DNA of 64,000 bases from positions 30,968 through 94,967 of the forward strand of contig NZ_CP045723.1 in assembly GCF_009646115.1 (NCBI RefSeq), read 5' to 3'. Position numbers and translations under genes: made by a program. The stretch comes from Pantoea eucalypti. GTDB lineage: Bacteria > Pseudomonadota > Gammaproteobacteria > Enterobacterales > Enterobacteriaceae. Shown here in pieces: positions 26,883 through 36,509 of this stretch; the first letter of the stretch is position 1; every line of letters starts with the position of its first letter. The notes below the pieces were generated by a model. It was not told where the DNA came from and did not search any database. It worked only from the letters and a program-made list of their open reading frames with translations.

Positions 26883-29800
26883 GTGGAAAATCCAGCAAAC
26901 AGGGCGGTGCAGGAGGCGGGATCGGTTGAGGAACTGATCCGGCTGGTCATGCGCTTGCACAAACAGCGGACCGTAGTCGCGTTTGGCGTGACCAAGCGTG
27001 AAGGCGTGAGTCTTCAGCGTGAGCGCCGGAGTGCAAACGACAATGCGATCGCACTGCTTAACTCACTGCCGCAGGGCTTCGACGGCAACAAACTGACTGA
27101 TGAACAGCGCCGGGTACTGGCGGGCTACAGCGGTGAGGGCGGTCTGGAAGGAAGCGGCGGCAGTCAGTATGAGTACTACACACCGCCATTCATGGCCGAG
27201 GGTATATGGGATCTGTTTTCGGATTACGGTATTACCAGCGGTCACATGCTGGAGCCGTCAGCCGGTACCGGCGTTTTTCAGGAGACAAAACCAGCTGGCG
27301 CTATGATGACGTCAGCAGAGATTTCTGACACGTCCGGACGTATCAACCAGCTGCTGCACCCGGAGGATGATGTTCGCCTGGGCGCATTTGAGAAGCTGGC
27401 GGCATCCGTGCCGGATAACAGCTATGACCACGCCGTAGGTAACGTGCCGTTTGGCGACTCGCGCACAGGCTTTGCCGAGCTCGACCCGGCTTACCGCGAT
27501 GAAACCAACGTTGGCCATTACTTTGTGATGCGCACCATCGACAAGGTGAAGTACGGCGGGCTGGTGGTGCTGGTGGTTCCTAACGGCATGACCGACGGCG
27601 GCGGCAACAACAAGAAGCTGCGCGATCGCGTCTCCCGCGTGGCGGAGTTCCTGGGCGCGCATCGCATGCCGTCCGGCACTTTTGCCGAAAGCGGCACCGC
27701 AACGGTGGTGGATGTGTGGGTACTGCGTAAGCATACCGAGGCGCTGACTCAGCTGGTTCATGACAGCGATGATCAGTCTCTTGAGGCGGCAAGCGTGCTG
27801 TGGCCAACGTTCATCCGGGGCAAGTGGTTTGAAACCGAAGGCCGTCGCTTTGTTCACGGTGAAACCGAGCGATCTGACTTCAATAATATTCTGGTGGTCA
27901 AAAAAGATGGCCAGCTGACTAATGAGGCCATGAAGGCCGCACTGTCACGCCGCTTTGACAGCCGCATTGACTGGGATCAGCTGGGTACCGCTGCTGCTGT
28001 CTGGCAGTCGCCGGTTGAAGGCGATAAGCGCCTCCTGGCTGGCGTCTGGCACACCTACGACGGCACCCGGTTTATCAAAGACGCCACCACGGCATCGAGT
28101 GGGATTGATGCGAACCGGTTCGGCGCGGCCACGTTTGGCGATCTCCAGACAAAAACGCGCACCATTAACGGCATGCTGTCGCTCGATAGCCGCGAACTGT
28201 ACGCCGCCAGCATCGAATACCCCCAGCTGTTTGACGATCGCACCCATGCTGCGATCCGTTTCGCCATGCAGCAGAAACCGGGCCACCGCTGGCGCGTTAT
28301 GCGTGCCTCGATCATCGGTTTGCGTATCAATGACGCGCTGAATACGCAGATGCTGGGCGGCGACGCCAGCGGCATCATTGCCGACGCTGCCCGCCTGGTG
28401 AGCGAAGAAGTGGGCCAGTACGGCACGCCGAAAGGCCTGAAACTGGCGGGGCTGTCTGACGCCAGTGCGAAAGGCTGGCTGAGTTTTCAGGCCAACGTGA
28501 GCCGTGAGGGCGATCTGTCAGCGCTGCTGAACGGCACAATTGACCGCAGCGAAGCCGTGGCAGTCGATTTCTCCAGCCCGGAGCAGGTGGTATCACACCT
28601 TTTCAGCGACGTTGATATGGTCCCGGTTGCGCTGGCCGCTTTCCGTGCCGCGTTTACCGGCCAGCTGCCGGAAGATGACGACGCGCTACTGGCGCACCTG
28701 GCGACGTTCCCGGAGATCGCCCTTGATGGCAACGGCAACATCATGCCGCTGGCACGCGCCACCAGCGGCAACGTGCGTGGCAAAGTCTCCCGCCTGGCGG
28801 GGCTGATTGATGATGCGCCGGACGGCCCGGTAAAGGCGAACTATGTCCGCCAGCTGGAAGCCATTAACGAGAAGCGCAAGCACACGCCGGTTGAAGACAT
28901 TACGGTAAACCTCAATGCCCGCTGGCTGGACCGTCGCCTGATCAAAGAGTTCCTGATCGAGCAGGGCTTTGATGACTTCAAATACTCGCAGGATCTGGAA
29001 AACGACAATGGCTATCTGACCGCAGAAGACAACTACGCGGGCAAGGACGGCGTTTTCTCTGGCTATCAGGTTCGATCTGTCACCAGCAAAGGCGGCGTGA
29101 CCGAGTTCAAGCGCGCCAGCTACAAAGACGGCTTCTACAACCAGCTGGAAAATTACCTCAACGGCGTGAAGCCACGCGGGGTAAACGCCAATGTGTACCT
29201 GAAGCGAATCAGTGAGCTGGAGTCGCATTTCAATGACTGGCTTCGCACGCATCCGGACGTGGAAAACGTTGTCAGTGATTACAACGACGCCTTTAACGGC
29301 TACGTTCCGTTTGAGCACTCTTCTTCCTCGCTGCAGCTGCAGCAGATCAGCGGCAAACGTCTCCCGCTGAGCTATCAGAATGCCGAAGTCCGGCGCCTGT
29401 CAGAAGACGGCCGCGGCATCATGGGCTTTGGAACAGGCCTGGGTAAAACCACGACGGCGCTGGCGCTGGAAGCCTACAACTACGAGGTAGGGCGCAGTAA
29501 GCGTACCGTTTACGTCGTGCCGAAAGCCGTCCTCCAGAACTGGTATCACGAAGCGCAGAGCTTCTACAGTGCCGAAGCCTTCCAGAACATGCTGTTTGTC
29601 GGGCTGGATGAAGTGCGCGGTGAAGATGGCCAGATCATGCAAGCCCAGGAGCGTGACGAGAACAACGAGCCGAAACTGGACAAAGACGGCCAGCCAGTGA
29701 TGCGTAATGTGGTGAAAGAGTCCGCGGCCGCCACTGTGCTTGAGCGCATGAACATGATCCCGGTCTCCAACTACCGCGCCGTGGTAATGACTAAAGAGCA

Positions 29801-32800
29801 GTTTGGCGATATCCCGATGCGCCCGGAGACTATTGAGGAAAACTCCAGCCAGGCAGTCTTTAACCAGATTGAGAATGGCCGCACGGACCTGATGAAGTCC
29901 ACGCACCGCGCCGCCACGTCCCGTAACAAACTCCGCGACAAAGCCGCCGATACCGGCACGAAGAAAAAGAGCCAGATCCCTTACTTTGAGGATATGCACT
30001 TTGACAGCGTGATCGCAGACGAAGGGCATAACTACCGCAACTCGCACAGCGCCGGACGCGAAGCAGGCCAGCTGGCCTACCTGCCTAATCCGTCTGTCTC
30101 CAAGATTGCCCGCGATATGGCCGTAAAAAGCCAGTACATGATGAAAAAGTACAACGGCCGCGGCGTCGTTATGCTGACCGCAACGCCGCTGGTTAACTCA
30201 CCGATTGACGCCTTTAACATGCTGTCACACGTCGTGTCGCTGGATGAGTGGAAGGCGATGGGGATACTGACGCCGGATGACTTTGTGCGCGTATTCGGTG
30301 AAACCGACACTGTTACTGTCCAGAAGATTTCAGGCGAACTGGAGGACAAGCAGGGGCTGGTAGGCTTCAAAAACCTTGATGGTCTGCGCGGCATCTTCCA
30401 TCGCTGGACGACGCTTAAATCTGCTGCTGACGTGAAAGACAGCGTGAAGATCCCAGGCCTCGACGAGAAAACCGTTGGCGTGCCGATGACGCGGGACCAG
30501 AAGGAGCTTTATGAAGAGCTCCGCGTGCGCGCCAGCCGTATCGGGCAGAAGGAAATCGTACAGGACAATGGTGACGGCCACATTTCCATTGTGCAGAACG
30601 ACGACGATTTCATTTTCTCTGTTATCCGCGACATGGATAAGGTGGTTATCGATCCGGACCTGTACCGCTCCGCTATCACGTTCCGCTTCCGTGAAGAGGA
30701 CGTAGAACTAGCGAAACAGGTGGCGCGTGCGCTGCCGGGTGAGGCCGGTGGCCAGCTGCTTGCCGGTGATGATGAAGAGACAGCTGAGGATGCGGAAACC
30801 GGCCTTACCGATACGCGCACCAGCAAGGTAGTCAAAACCACGCTGAAGGATCGCGGGGGCGTCGTGGAGCTGGTGGTGAGCGACACGCTGGAGCAGCAGG
30901 TACTGGACGCAATCGCTGCTGCCGGTATCAGTATGCAAAACGTCTCACACCCGGTACCGCCAAAGTATGCCGCGTTGATTGAGAACCTGAAGGCAGGCCT
31001 GCCGGACGGTAAGCAGATCATTTTCATGGATGAGAAGTCCCAGCACAACAAGCTGCGCCGCATTATCGCCAGCGCCCTGGGCCTGACAGAGCAGCAGATA
31101 GGCATTATCAACGCTACAACAGTCAGCCAGGCGTCCGGCGTGAAAGTGAAGCCCGTGAAGAAACCGGTTGAGCCGGTGGAGAAAGCGGACGGCAGTTTTA
31201 AGGACGGTGCATGGGACAAGTATTATCAGGATCTGGCGCGCTATGAGGATTATCAGGCCGCAATGAGTGACGCCTCGCTGGCCGGTATGGAAGGGATCGC
31301 CGCCGACTACAACGAAGGCCGCACGCCAATCATCATCTGCAATAAAAAGGCCGAAGTGGGGATCAACCTGCACAAAGGCACCGCCGATACGCACCATCTG
31401 ACACTCCCCTGGACGCCAGCAAGTATCGACCAGCGTAACGGACGCGGCGCCCGCGTGGGCTCTGAGCGCGACACCATGCGCGTGCATTACTACTGTGGCA
31501 AAGGGTCATTTGACGAGTTCCGCCTGGAGACGCTGCAGCGCAAGAAAAACTGGATCAACGACGTCATGAAATCTGACGTATCCAGCATCAGAAACGGTGA
31601 TGTGGAGTCCAAAGAAGAGCAGAGCCTGCTGCTGGCCGCTAACCCGGAAGAGCGCCGCGCTCGCGTGGATGCACAGCTGAAAGCTAAGCGTGAAGCGGAC
31701 CGCCAGCAGGCCGAGCGTGAAGCCGCTGCCGCGCTGGATATCTACCTGAAGGCAAGCGTTGCGGCTGCTACCCCCGTAGAAGTACTGGAAGACAACATTA
31801 CCAAGCTGTCTGCTGCCTTTGATGCGATCAACGGCGATGTTGATGGCTTTCGCGAGGATGTCACCGAAGCTGAAGCCGCCTATAACCTTGAAGTTGAGAA
31901 GTATGGCAAACGGTCAGCGGATCAATGGCGCGGTCAGGATCGTCGCGTAGCGCGTGCTGCACTGCGTGATGGCCTGGCGAAGCAGAAGAAGCTGGAGCAG
32001 GAGCTGGGCGGCGCACGTAAGGCACTCACTCGTTCCAAAAGTGCGGCCAGCACCATCAAGCGCTCCCGCGGGGAAGTAGAGCGCGCCATTAAGTCAGGCA
32101 CACTTGAAGTCGATCCGGACGTGCTGCGCGCCCCGGAGCAGTACATGAAACTGCCTGATGGCCAGCTGCTACGAATTGGCGCGACATATGAAATCTGGCT
32201 CAACGATGACCGCGAAGAAAAGGGCGTATTCCAGATTCGTAAATTCTTCCCGGAGAAAAATACGGTTGAGGTAGAGCTTATCCATAAGCCGCTGCGCTGC
32301 TATACCGGTCCGAACGTAGGCGGCTTAGCTGAAATGCCGTCTGCGCTGGTGGGCGATCGCGTGGATATCACCAGTGACCAGGCAAAAGCGCTCCAGACAG
32401 CTGCGAAAGGCATCGAGCCGACAGACCTGGCTGACACGCTGAGCCGTGCTGACTTCTACGCGGCCATTCACGCGGGCGTCCTGAATGTGCGCACAGACGG
32501 ATGGCTGTACCGCGACAGTGACGGCAGGCTGAAACTGGCTTACCTCAGCGGCACGATCAGCGCCAGCGAAGAGCGACCGGCTGAAACGTGGCTGTATCCG
32601 GACCACAGCGACGAGCAGCTGAAGCGCGAGCTTTATCAGTACAGCGTTGATAACAACATCTACAGCGCGCAGGGTTTCTTTAAGGCGATGTTTGGCCGCA
32701 ACTACGACACGGCATTGCAGGCTTACGGGAAGCAGGCGGGCATGGCAGACGTGGTTAAAGTCTTTAAGCGGCTGGTGGCTGAGTTTGAAGCAAACGACTC

Positions 32801-33752
32801 CAGAAAGCGGACGATGACCGGCGCAACGGATGCAGAAGCGCACGCCGCTTTCCTGGGCGCAGCGCAGGATCGTTACTACTGGAGCAACGTGATCAGTGTT
32901 CGCCAGTTCCGTAACGGTATGGAAGGTTTCTCCAACCGTAACGAGTATGAGGTGATATTCGATCAGCTGCGTAACGAGATGGCCGACGGCAAGATGCAGG
33001 CAATCAGGTCACTGACAGAGCAGTATGCCGCCGCGGCGCTGCAGCAGTTCCGCCAGATGAGCGAAAGTGACAGCCAGGCAGGGGTTGCTGTGCTGCTGGT
33101 TAAGTCAAAGTTTGACGCACAATCTGACATTACACGACCGGCCACCATTACCGAATCGCCTGCGGCAGTTTATCTGCGTGCCGGCGTTTCACTGGGCGCG
33201 CTCGATGAAGCAGCGATCAGTGCCGAAACGTTTACCTCATCCTCCGCCATTATGAGCCGGTTAAATGAGGTTTATGCGTGGCTGGAGCAGATCGAGAAAG
33301 GCGGATACCGGGATTACGCTGTAACGTGGGATGACTACAAAGGGATGATTACCGGCAAGCTGTCACCTGATGCTGTGAAGGCGCGCCGCGACGAGGCTCA
33401 AAGACTAGCAGCGGCAGCGGCAACGACCGTGCGCACCGCACAGGTACAGAAGCAGTCCGATGGCTTCCAGGTCATGAAAAACGAGCAGGAGCTGGTGGCT
33501 TCGCGCAAGTGGAGGAACCGCACCTTTAAAATCGACTTCCCGGCTGGTGGTGCCTACGTGCTGACGGATACCAGCGACACGCCGGTACTCAAGCGTAAAG
33601 CAGTGCGTGACCTCATAAAGGAGAAATACGGCGCGAAATTCTGGAACTTTGAAGAAGATCCGGTAGCCGGAAACGAGTTCACACAAGCCGCCTGGCTTAT
33701 CCCTTCCTCCCATGATCTCGATGCGTTACGCAGCGATATTGTAAACGCATAA
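26883..33752 (+). CDS. darB: DarB-like virion antirestriction protein (methyltransferase plus helicase)
   Basis: A 2289-residue protein with a GTG start. Residues 90-270 carry an adenine-methyltransferase-like core: SAM motif MLEPSAGTGVFQ and the NVPFG variant of NPPF. Residues about 840-1560 hold SF2/Snf2 helicase motifs: Walker A GFGTGLGKTTTA, VIADEGHNYRN, MLTATPLVN, and motif VI IDQRNGRGARVGSERD. A coiled coil (1590-1740) and further alpha/beta domains follow. P1 DarB (about 2250 residues) is injected with the DNA and protects it from type I restriction in cis. It lies between the portal gene and ulx, as in P1. Confidence 0.9.
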   Translation: MENPANRAVQEAGSVEELIRLVMRLHKQRTVVAFGVTKREGVSLQRERRSANDNAIALLNSLPQGFDGNKLTDEQRRVLAGYSGEGGLEGSGGSQYEYYTPPFMAEGIWDLFSDYGITSGHMLEPSAGTGVFQETKPAGAMMTSAEISDTSGRINQLLHPEDDVRLGAFEKLAASVPDNSYDHAVGNVPFGDSRTGFAELDPAYRDETNVGHYFVMRTIDKVKYGGLVVLVVPNGMTDGGGNNKKLRDRVSRVAEFLGAHRMPSGTFAESGTATVVDVWVLRKHTEALTQLVHDSDDQSLEAASVLWPTFIRGKWFETEGRRFVHGETERSDFNNILVVKKDGQLTNEAMKAALSRRFDSRIDWDQLGTAAAVWQSPVEGDKRLLAGVWHTYDGTRFIKDATTASSGIDANRFGAATFGDLQTKTRTINGMLSLDSRELYAASIEYPQLFDDRTHAAIRFAMQQKPGHRWRVMRASIIGLRINDALNTQMLGGDASGIIADAARLVSEEVGQYGTPKGLKLAGLSDASAKGWLSFQANVSREGDLSALLNGTIDRSEAVAVDFSSPEQVVSHLFSDVDMVPVALAAFRAAFTGQLPEDDDALLAHLATFPEIALDGNGNIMPLARATSGNVRGKVSRLAGLIDDAPDGPVKANYVRQLEAINEKRKHTPVEDITVNLNARWLDRRLIKEFLIEQGFDDFKYSQDLENDNGYLTAEDNYAGKDGVFSGYQVRSVTSKGGVTEFKRASYKDGFYNQLENYLNGVKPRGVNANVYLKRISELESHFNDWLRTHPDVENVVSDYNDAFNGYVPFEHSSSSLQLQQISGKRLPLSYQNAEVRRLSEDGRGIMGFGTGLGKTTTALALEAYNYEVGRSKRTVYVVPKAVLQNWYHEAQSFYSAEAFQNMLFVGLDEVRGEDGQIMQAQERDENNEPKLDKDGQPVMRNVVKESAAATVLERMNMIPVSNYRAVVMTKEQFGDIPMRPETIEENSSQAVFNQIENGRTDLMKSTHRAATSRNKLRDKAADTGTKKKSQIPYFEDMHFDSVIADEGHNYRNSHSAGREAGQLAYLPNPSVSKIARDMAVKSQYMMKKYNGRGVVMLTATPLVNSPIDAFNMLSHVVSLDEWKAMGILTPDDFVRVFGETDTVTVQKISGELEDKQGLVGFKNLDGLRGIFHRWTTLKSAADVKDSVKIPGLDEKTVGVPMTRDQKELYEELRVRASRIGQKEIVQDNGDGHISIVQNDDDFIFSVIRDMDKVVIDPDLYRSAITFRFREEDVELAKQVARALPGEAGGQLLAGDDEETAEDAETGLTDTRTSKVVKTTLKDRGGVVELVVSDTLEQQVLDAIAAAGISMQNVSHPVPPKYAALIENLKAGLPDGKQIIFMDEKSQHNKLRRIIASALGLTEQQIGIINATTVSQASGVKVKPVKKPVEPVEKADGSFKDGAWDKYYQDLARYEDYQAAMSDASLAGMEGIAADYNEGRTPIIICNKKAEVGINLHKGTADTHHLTLPWTPASIDQRNGRGARVGSERDTMRVHYYCGKGSFDEFRLETLQRKKNWINDVMKSDVSSIRNGDVESKEEQSLLLAANPEERRARVDAQLKAKREADRQQAEREAAAALDIYLKASVAAATPVEVLEDNITKLSAAFDAINGDVDGFREDVTEAEAAYNLEVEKYGKRSADQWRGQDRRVARAALRDGLAKQKKLEQELGGARKALTRSKSAASTIKRSRGEVERAIKSGTLEVDPDVLRAPEQYMKLPDGQLLRIGATYEIWLNDDREEKGVFQIRKFFPEKNTVEVELIHKPLRCYTGPNVGGLAEMPSALVGDRVDITSDQAKALQTAAKGIEPTDLADTLSRADFYAAIHAGVLNVRTDGWLYRDSDGRLKLAYLSGTISASEERPAETWLYPDHSDEQLKRELYQYSVDNNIYSAQGFFKAMFGRNYDTALQAYGKQAGMADVVKVFKRLVAEFEANDSRKRTMTGATDAEAHAAFLGAAQDRYYWSNVISVRQFRNGMEGFSNRNEYEVIFDQLRNEMADGKMQAIRSLTEQYAAAALQQFRQMSESDSQAGVAVLLVKSKFDAQSDITRPATITESPAAVYLRAGVSLGALDEAAISAETFTSSSAIMSRLNEVYAWLEQIEKGGYRDYAVTWDDYKGMITGKLSPDAVKARRDEAQRLAAAAATTVRTAQVQKQSDGFQVMKNEQELVASRKWRNRTFKIDFPAGGAYVLTDTSDTPVLKRKAVRDLIKEKYGAKFWNFEEDPVAGNEFTQAAWLIPSSHDLDALRSDIVNA

Positions 33753-33782
33753 TTCAGGAGCGGCCCGCGAGGGCCGTCTAAT

Positions 33783-34211
33783 ATGACCACACTGATTGAT
33801 ACCATCAAGCCAACTGAGACTTACATTGAAAGCCTGCTACCACTGGCGCTGGACGGGCGTACCGAAGAAGTATTTTTAGTAAACTATCTGGAAAATTTAG
33901 TAAAGCGCGTCAGCAGTACAAGGTTTGCGTATCGGGCATTTGGCCCGTGGTGGCCTGCAGTCAAAACGTTATTGCTGGAGCGTGCTACTACTAAATTTGG
34001 GCAGGTAGTTGAAAGTGATGTAGCTGAAATATACTCGCTTTCACGTCCTGCTCTGACGGTCATAGCTGCGCACCTGTACGCTGACGACCGGACAGAAAAT
34101 GATGCCGTATTCAGCGCGGTGCATCTGCTTCCTGTAATGCCGTCGGCAGATGATACTGAACCTTACATGTACGTCAGCTATGATGAATCCATAGAGAAAA
34201 GAAGATTTTAG
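33783..34211 (+). CDS. ulx: Ulx-like protein
   Basis: A 142-residue protein 30 bp after darB. It is mostly helical (EEVFLVNYLENLVKRVSST, VESDVAEIYSLSRPALTVIA) with no membrane segment and no known motif. P1 has ulx at this place. The function is unknown; the name rests on position. Confidence 0.45.
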   Translation: MTTLIDTIKPTETYIESLLPLALDGRTEEVFLVNYLENLVKRVSSTRFAYRAFGPWWPAVKTLLLERATTKFGQVVESDVAEIYSLSRPALTVIAAHLYADDRTENDAVFSAVHLLPVMPSADDTEPYMYVSYDESIEKRRF

Positions 34212-34219
34212 GAGATACC

Positions 34220-34504
34220 GTGCCGCGAGAGAATAAACACCTTAAGCTGGAGGAGCTGGAAGCCTATGCCTATGTGAATGGCGCTGAGCTGAGTTTTTAC
34301 CCCCCAACTGGGGTATTTACGATGCGAGATCGCCAGAATAGTGAAACATGGGTTTGGGTTATTAATCCTTACACACAGGAGAGAGTTAAGCGGGTACGGG
34401 AACTGGATAAAAGTAGCTGGATTTTCGCACTACAGGACGCATTAGCACGTCTGAAAAATGCCGGAGAAGCCTTGCCACAGATGAAAAGTGACGAAAAGTC
34501 GTGA
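34220..34504 (+). CDS. Small protein at the lxc position
   Basis: A 94-residue protein with a GTG start and AGGAG 8 bp upstream. It reads as a compact alpha/beta domain (KHLKLEELEAYAYVNGAELS, TWVWVINPYTQERVKRVREL). In P1 the neighbour of ulx is lxc/bof, a co-repressor that modulates C1. Size and place fit, but I do not recognise the sequence, so the role is a guess. Confidence 0.4.
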   Translation: MPRENKHLKLEELEAYAYVNGAELSFYPPTGVFTMRDRQNSETWVWVINPYTQERVKRVRELDKSSWIFALQDALARLKNAGEALPQMKSDEKS

Positions 34505-34524
34505 TTTTAATTGACGGTAAATTA

Positions 34525-34543
34525 GAAAACCCTTAGATTGCAT
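34525..34543. promoter_or_regulatory. Operator-like CCCTTAGATTGC site
   Basis: AAACCCTTAGATTGC resembles TCCTTAGAATTGC found before the 41.1-kb gene and upstream of the recombinase, and TCTTAGA palindromes at 36.4 and 37.8 kb. It is a candidate repressor site. Confidence 0.35.
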
Positions 34544-34568
34544 TAAGCAGCTAAGGCGGCGACCAAGA

Positions 34569-34596
34569 AAAAGCCCGACCATATGGCCGGGCTTTC
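34569..34596. terminator. Hairpin terminator
   Basis: Stem AAAGCCCG/CGGGCTTT flanked by A and T tracts. It could work in both directions. Confidence 0.7.
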
Positions 34597-34656
34597 ACTT
34601 TTGCAGGGGTTCAGTTTGGCGACGTACACCCCTGCGCACAACAGAGAGAATATAAC

Positions 34657-34821
34657 ATGAAAAATTTTGCGCAGCGTGATTTTGTTAATGCCACCTCAAA
34701 CAAGGCTATTACGGCAAAAGTCACGCCTTTTTCTAATGTGATCGGCAGATTCTTCACACTTTGCCTTAGCACAATCGGTCTTATCTATACCCTGGCGTTC
34801 ATGTGGATGGCTCACCAGTAA
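34657..34821 (+). CDS. 54-residue membrane protein
   Basis: ATG preceded by ACAGAGAGAATATAAC. MKNFAQRDFVNATSNKAIT leads to a hydrophobic segment at residues 27-50 (VIGRFFTLCLSTIGLIYTL). It lies between a terminator and the nuclease gene. Unrecognised; its reading frame and ribosome site make it plausible. Confidence 0.45.
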   Translation: MKNFAQRDFVNATSNKAITAKVTPFSNVIGRFFTLCLSTIGLIYTLAFMWMAHQ

Positions 34822-34957
34822 AAAGGTAACTGCCTGTAATGACTATCTTTCAAAGATGTAGATTACAGGCTTGTTTTTTCCCGTCTCAGCGTTAAAAATA
34901 CCCCCCAACGCAGATCCATCTTTTAGACTAATTAATCATCGGTTGGCAAATCCGGAT

Positions 34958-35548
34958 ATGCGCTTCAGTGAAGAGTGGTTGCACTCTTATAAAAAAAATC
35001 AAAAAAACCGCACCAGAACAGCAGAAAAATCTGCTGGCGGAGCGTCGGTAAAATCCGGCAAAGCGTCTGCATGGTTGGCGGCAGTTATTGAAATATCGGT
35101 TCACGCAAAAGCGCTGGCCGCTCTCGTCAAAAATCCCGATCTGCGCAAAGGCAGGCAAGAGCATTACGATCAGGTTCGAATCTTTGACCATTTTCACCGT
35201 CACAACAGGGTTATTTATGACCATCTGTTTGCCGTACCTAACGGAGGATTTCGCTTAAAGGCGACCGCCGCAGCAATTGAGGCTGAAGGCGCAAAGCGGG
35301 GCGTTCCGGATATGTCCCTGGAAATACCGGCAGGCGTCTATCACGGAATGCGTGTAGAGCAGAAACACGGTAAGCGTATGCCTTCAGAGCATCAGGTGAC
35401 GTGGATGCGTCGCCTTAAGGAGCAGGGGTATTACGTTCTTTTATCATTTTCACCTGAAGAAACAATCAGCGTGATGGAACAGTATGCGGTTCTTAAAGCA
35501 GGTGAAGTAATGCCAGCACATGAGAACGACGGATTCTGGAGCGAATAA
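34958..35548 (+). CDS. VRR-NUC domain nuclease
   Basis: A 196-residue protein counted from the ATG at 34958; a longer frame begins with TTG at 34871. The VRR-NUC core spans HYDQVRIFDHFHRHN, FAVPNGGFRLKATAAAI, KRGVPDMSLEIPAGVYHGM and RVEQKHGKRMPSEHQVTWMRR: the D, E-x-K and Q residues of PD-(D/E)xK nucleases are visible. Phage members act in recombination or junction cutting. It is followed directly by a gene with a GTG start. Confidence 0.75.
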   Translation: MRFSEEWLHSYKKNQKNRTRTAEKSAGGASVKSGKASAWLAAVIEISVHAKALAALVKNPDLRKGRQEHYDQVRIFDHFHRHNRVIYDHLFAVPNGGFRLKATAAAIEAEGAKRGVPDMSLEIPAGVYHGMRVEQKHGKRMPSEHQVTWMRRLKEQGYYVLLSFSPEETISVMEQYAVLKAGEVMPAHENDGFWSE

Positions 35549-36067
35549 GTGCTTTTTGATGCGCAATTTTTTACCGGATGCCCCACGTTCGAGCAGTATG
35601 CGCGCCGTAATAAGACGCGAAACAGCTTGGGACGGGGGCTTTCGGTTTTTGCCGACATTGCTATGGACGTCGGCATTTTCAAAGTACCGAAGCAGGAGCT
35701 TATGACGCGCAGCGGCATGAGCAACCGCCAGCTGAATTATTTCGGCGGCGTGAAGGGGATTAGCTACATCTTGAGAAAATCATTAACAGAAGGACGCGGA
35801 CGCATGACAACGGCACAGATCGAAGGTTTGAGCAAAATTGGAATCGGTGCCATTACATGCAGCTACGACCAGGCCTTACTGAGAATGAAAGAAGATCCGG
35901 AATTGCTGATGCGTCGGGAAGCGTGGGAGGCGGGTTATTTTGTGTCGCTTGAGCAGGAGCATGAAGGCTGTGACGTGCTGATGCTGACCCGACCGGACGG
36001 CGGCGTGGAAATGCACGACCTGAGCATTAACGATATGCGCGTAACTGACTGGGTGGAAGTCGCCTGA
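35549..36067 (+). CDS. Unknown protein, possible HTH
   Basis: A 172-residue protein with a GTG start 1 bp after the nuclease gene, so probably co-translated. The segment PKQELMTRSGMSNRQLNYFG could be a helix-turn-helix. The C-terminus is acidic and beta-rich. The family is not recognised. Confidence 0.5.
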   Translation: MLFDAQFFTGCPTFEQYARRNKTRNSLGRGLSVFADIAMDVGIFKVPKQELMTRSGMSNRQLNYFGGVKGISYILRKSLTEGRGRMTTAQIEGLSKIGIGAITCSYDQALLRMKEDPELLMRREAWEAGYFVSLEQEHEGCDVLMLTRPDGGVEMHDLSINDMRVTDWVEVA

Positions 36068-36363
36068 TGGGCCAGAATAAGCCATTTCACTATCATACGA
36101 TTTGCTACATGGGTGATAACGGTAAGATGCGATCCGGGGTTGTCCAGTTGGCCACACGTCAGATATCCCGTCAGGCGCTGGAGAACGTTCGGGCTACGCT
36201 GAGCTTTGACGAAAACGCAGTACTGGTCTCGCATAGCTACCTGGGGCGGATGACGCAGGCAGAGTATGAGTCAGGCGATATCAAAGTACCCTCTGTATTG
36301 CTGAACGTATTGATGATCGTCACTGCTGCTGCCTTAGTCATAACGGCGTTGAAACTGCTGTAA
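36067..36363 (+). CDS. Small protein with C-terminal membrane anchor
   Basis: A 98-residue protein overlapping the previous gene by 1 bp. The soluble N-part (YHTICYMGDNGKMRSGVVQ) is followed by a membrane span at residues 76-97 (VLLNVLMIVTAAALVITALK). Unrecognised. It probably forms one operon with the nuclease gene. Confidence 0.5.
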   Translation: MGQNKPFHYHTICYMGDNGKMRSGVVQLATRQISRQALENVRATLSFDENAVLVSHSYLGRMTQAEYESGDIKVPSVLLNVLMIVTAAALVITALKLL

Positions 36364-36430
36364 TCCTTTGCTGGTGGCAGAGTCCGGAACAATGCCACCA
36401 GCTATCCCCCCCCCCTAAATCATTAATTGA

Positions 36431-36450
36431 AATCTAAGAAAACTCTTAGA
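36431..36450. repeat. TCTAAGA palindrome copy 1
   Basis: AATCTAAGAAAACTCTTAGA: a perfect 7+4+7 palindrome, 60 bp before the coiled-coil gene. The same 20 bases recur after that gene at 37.83 kb. Confidence 0.7.
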
Positions 36451-36509
36451 CAGTGGTCAATTTCGGGTTATCATCCGCCGCAAATAACACGCGGATCTGA
36501 TAACACATT